A stretch of DNA of 9,691 nucleotides from an uncultured Prevotella sp. Its GTDB lineage: Bacteria > Bacteroidota > Bacteroidia > Bacteroidales > Bacteroidaceae. The notes below the pieces were generated by a model. The model did not search any database. It was not told where the DNA came from and saw only the letters and a list, made by a program, of their open reading frames with translations. Both the position numbers and the translations under genes were made by a program. Location: contig CALZDK010000068.1 of NCBI GenBank assembly GCA_945637645.1, positions 1 through 9,691 of the forward strand. The letters are read 5' to 3'. The first letter of the stretch is position 1. Every line of letters begins with the position of its first letter. Shown here piece by piece: positions 7,332 to 9,691 of the stretch.

Positions 7332-7373
7332 ATTTACTTCTTTGTATATTAATGTGTAAAGAGTTTACTGTTA

Positions 7374-9691
<2,318 letters not shown>

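Noticed and set aside
7356..7368. Small inverted repeat (GTAAA, 3-nt loop, TTTAC) between rpoB and rpoC as an attenuator
   Set aside because: Only 5 A/T-rich base pairs, no T tract and no promoter-like box; likely chance in an A/T-rich spacer.

Overview
This window reads as ordinary chromosomal core genome of a Bacteroidota bacterium, most likely order Bacteroidales and probably Prevotellaceae (family level is inference). The evidence is the gene order (rpoB, rpoC, a DUF3467 gene, rbfA, a LolC/E-type permease), the Bacteroidota sequence style of RpoB and RpoC, start codons preceded by A-rich tracts without a clear Shine-Dalgarno sequence, and two copies of the Bacteroidota -7 promoter box TAnnTTTG (both TACCTTTG). 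Every gene I can support is on the minus strand, so transcription runs from high to low coordinates.

Layout in the direction of transcription. At 9691-7374 is the C-terminal part of rpoB, whose 5' end lies outside the window. After 42 bp comes the complete rpoC (7331-3000). The rpoBC unit is closed by a strong intrinsic terminator (13-bp stem, 2929-2967). A new promoter (-7 box at 2887-2894) lies directly behind it and should drive a three-gene unit: DUF3467 protein (2856-2545), rbfA (2539-2204) and a LolC/LolE-family ABC permease (2145-919, GTG start). The gaps inside this unit are 5 and 58 bp. A 152-bp intergenic region (767-918) then holds a second TACCTTTG promoter and a hairpin at the predicted 5' end of the next mRNA. 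Malate dehydrogenase (mdh, 766 to the left edge) follows and lacks its C-terminus.

Functionally, the window joins transcription (RNA polymerase beta and beta'), 30S ribosome maturation (RbfA), envelope lipoprotein trafficking (Lol permease) and central carbon metabolism (malate/oxaloacetate), with one conserved protein of unknown function (DUF3467). No gap exceeds 300 bp. I see no mobile element, CRISPR array, tRNA or rRNA, and no undescribed system. The points most worth a second look are regulatory: the mdh leader hairpin, the compact terminator/promoter junction after rpoC, and the position of the DUF3467 gene between rpoC and rbfA.
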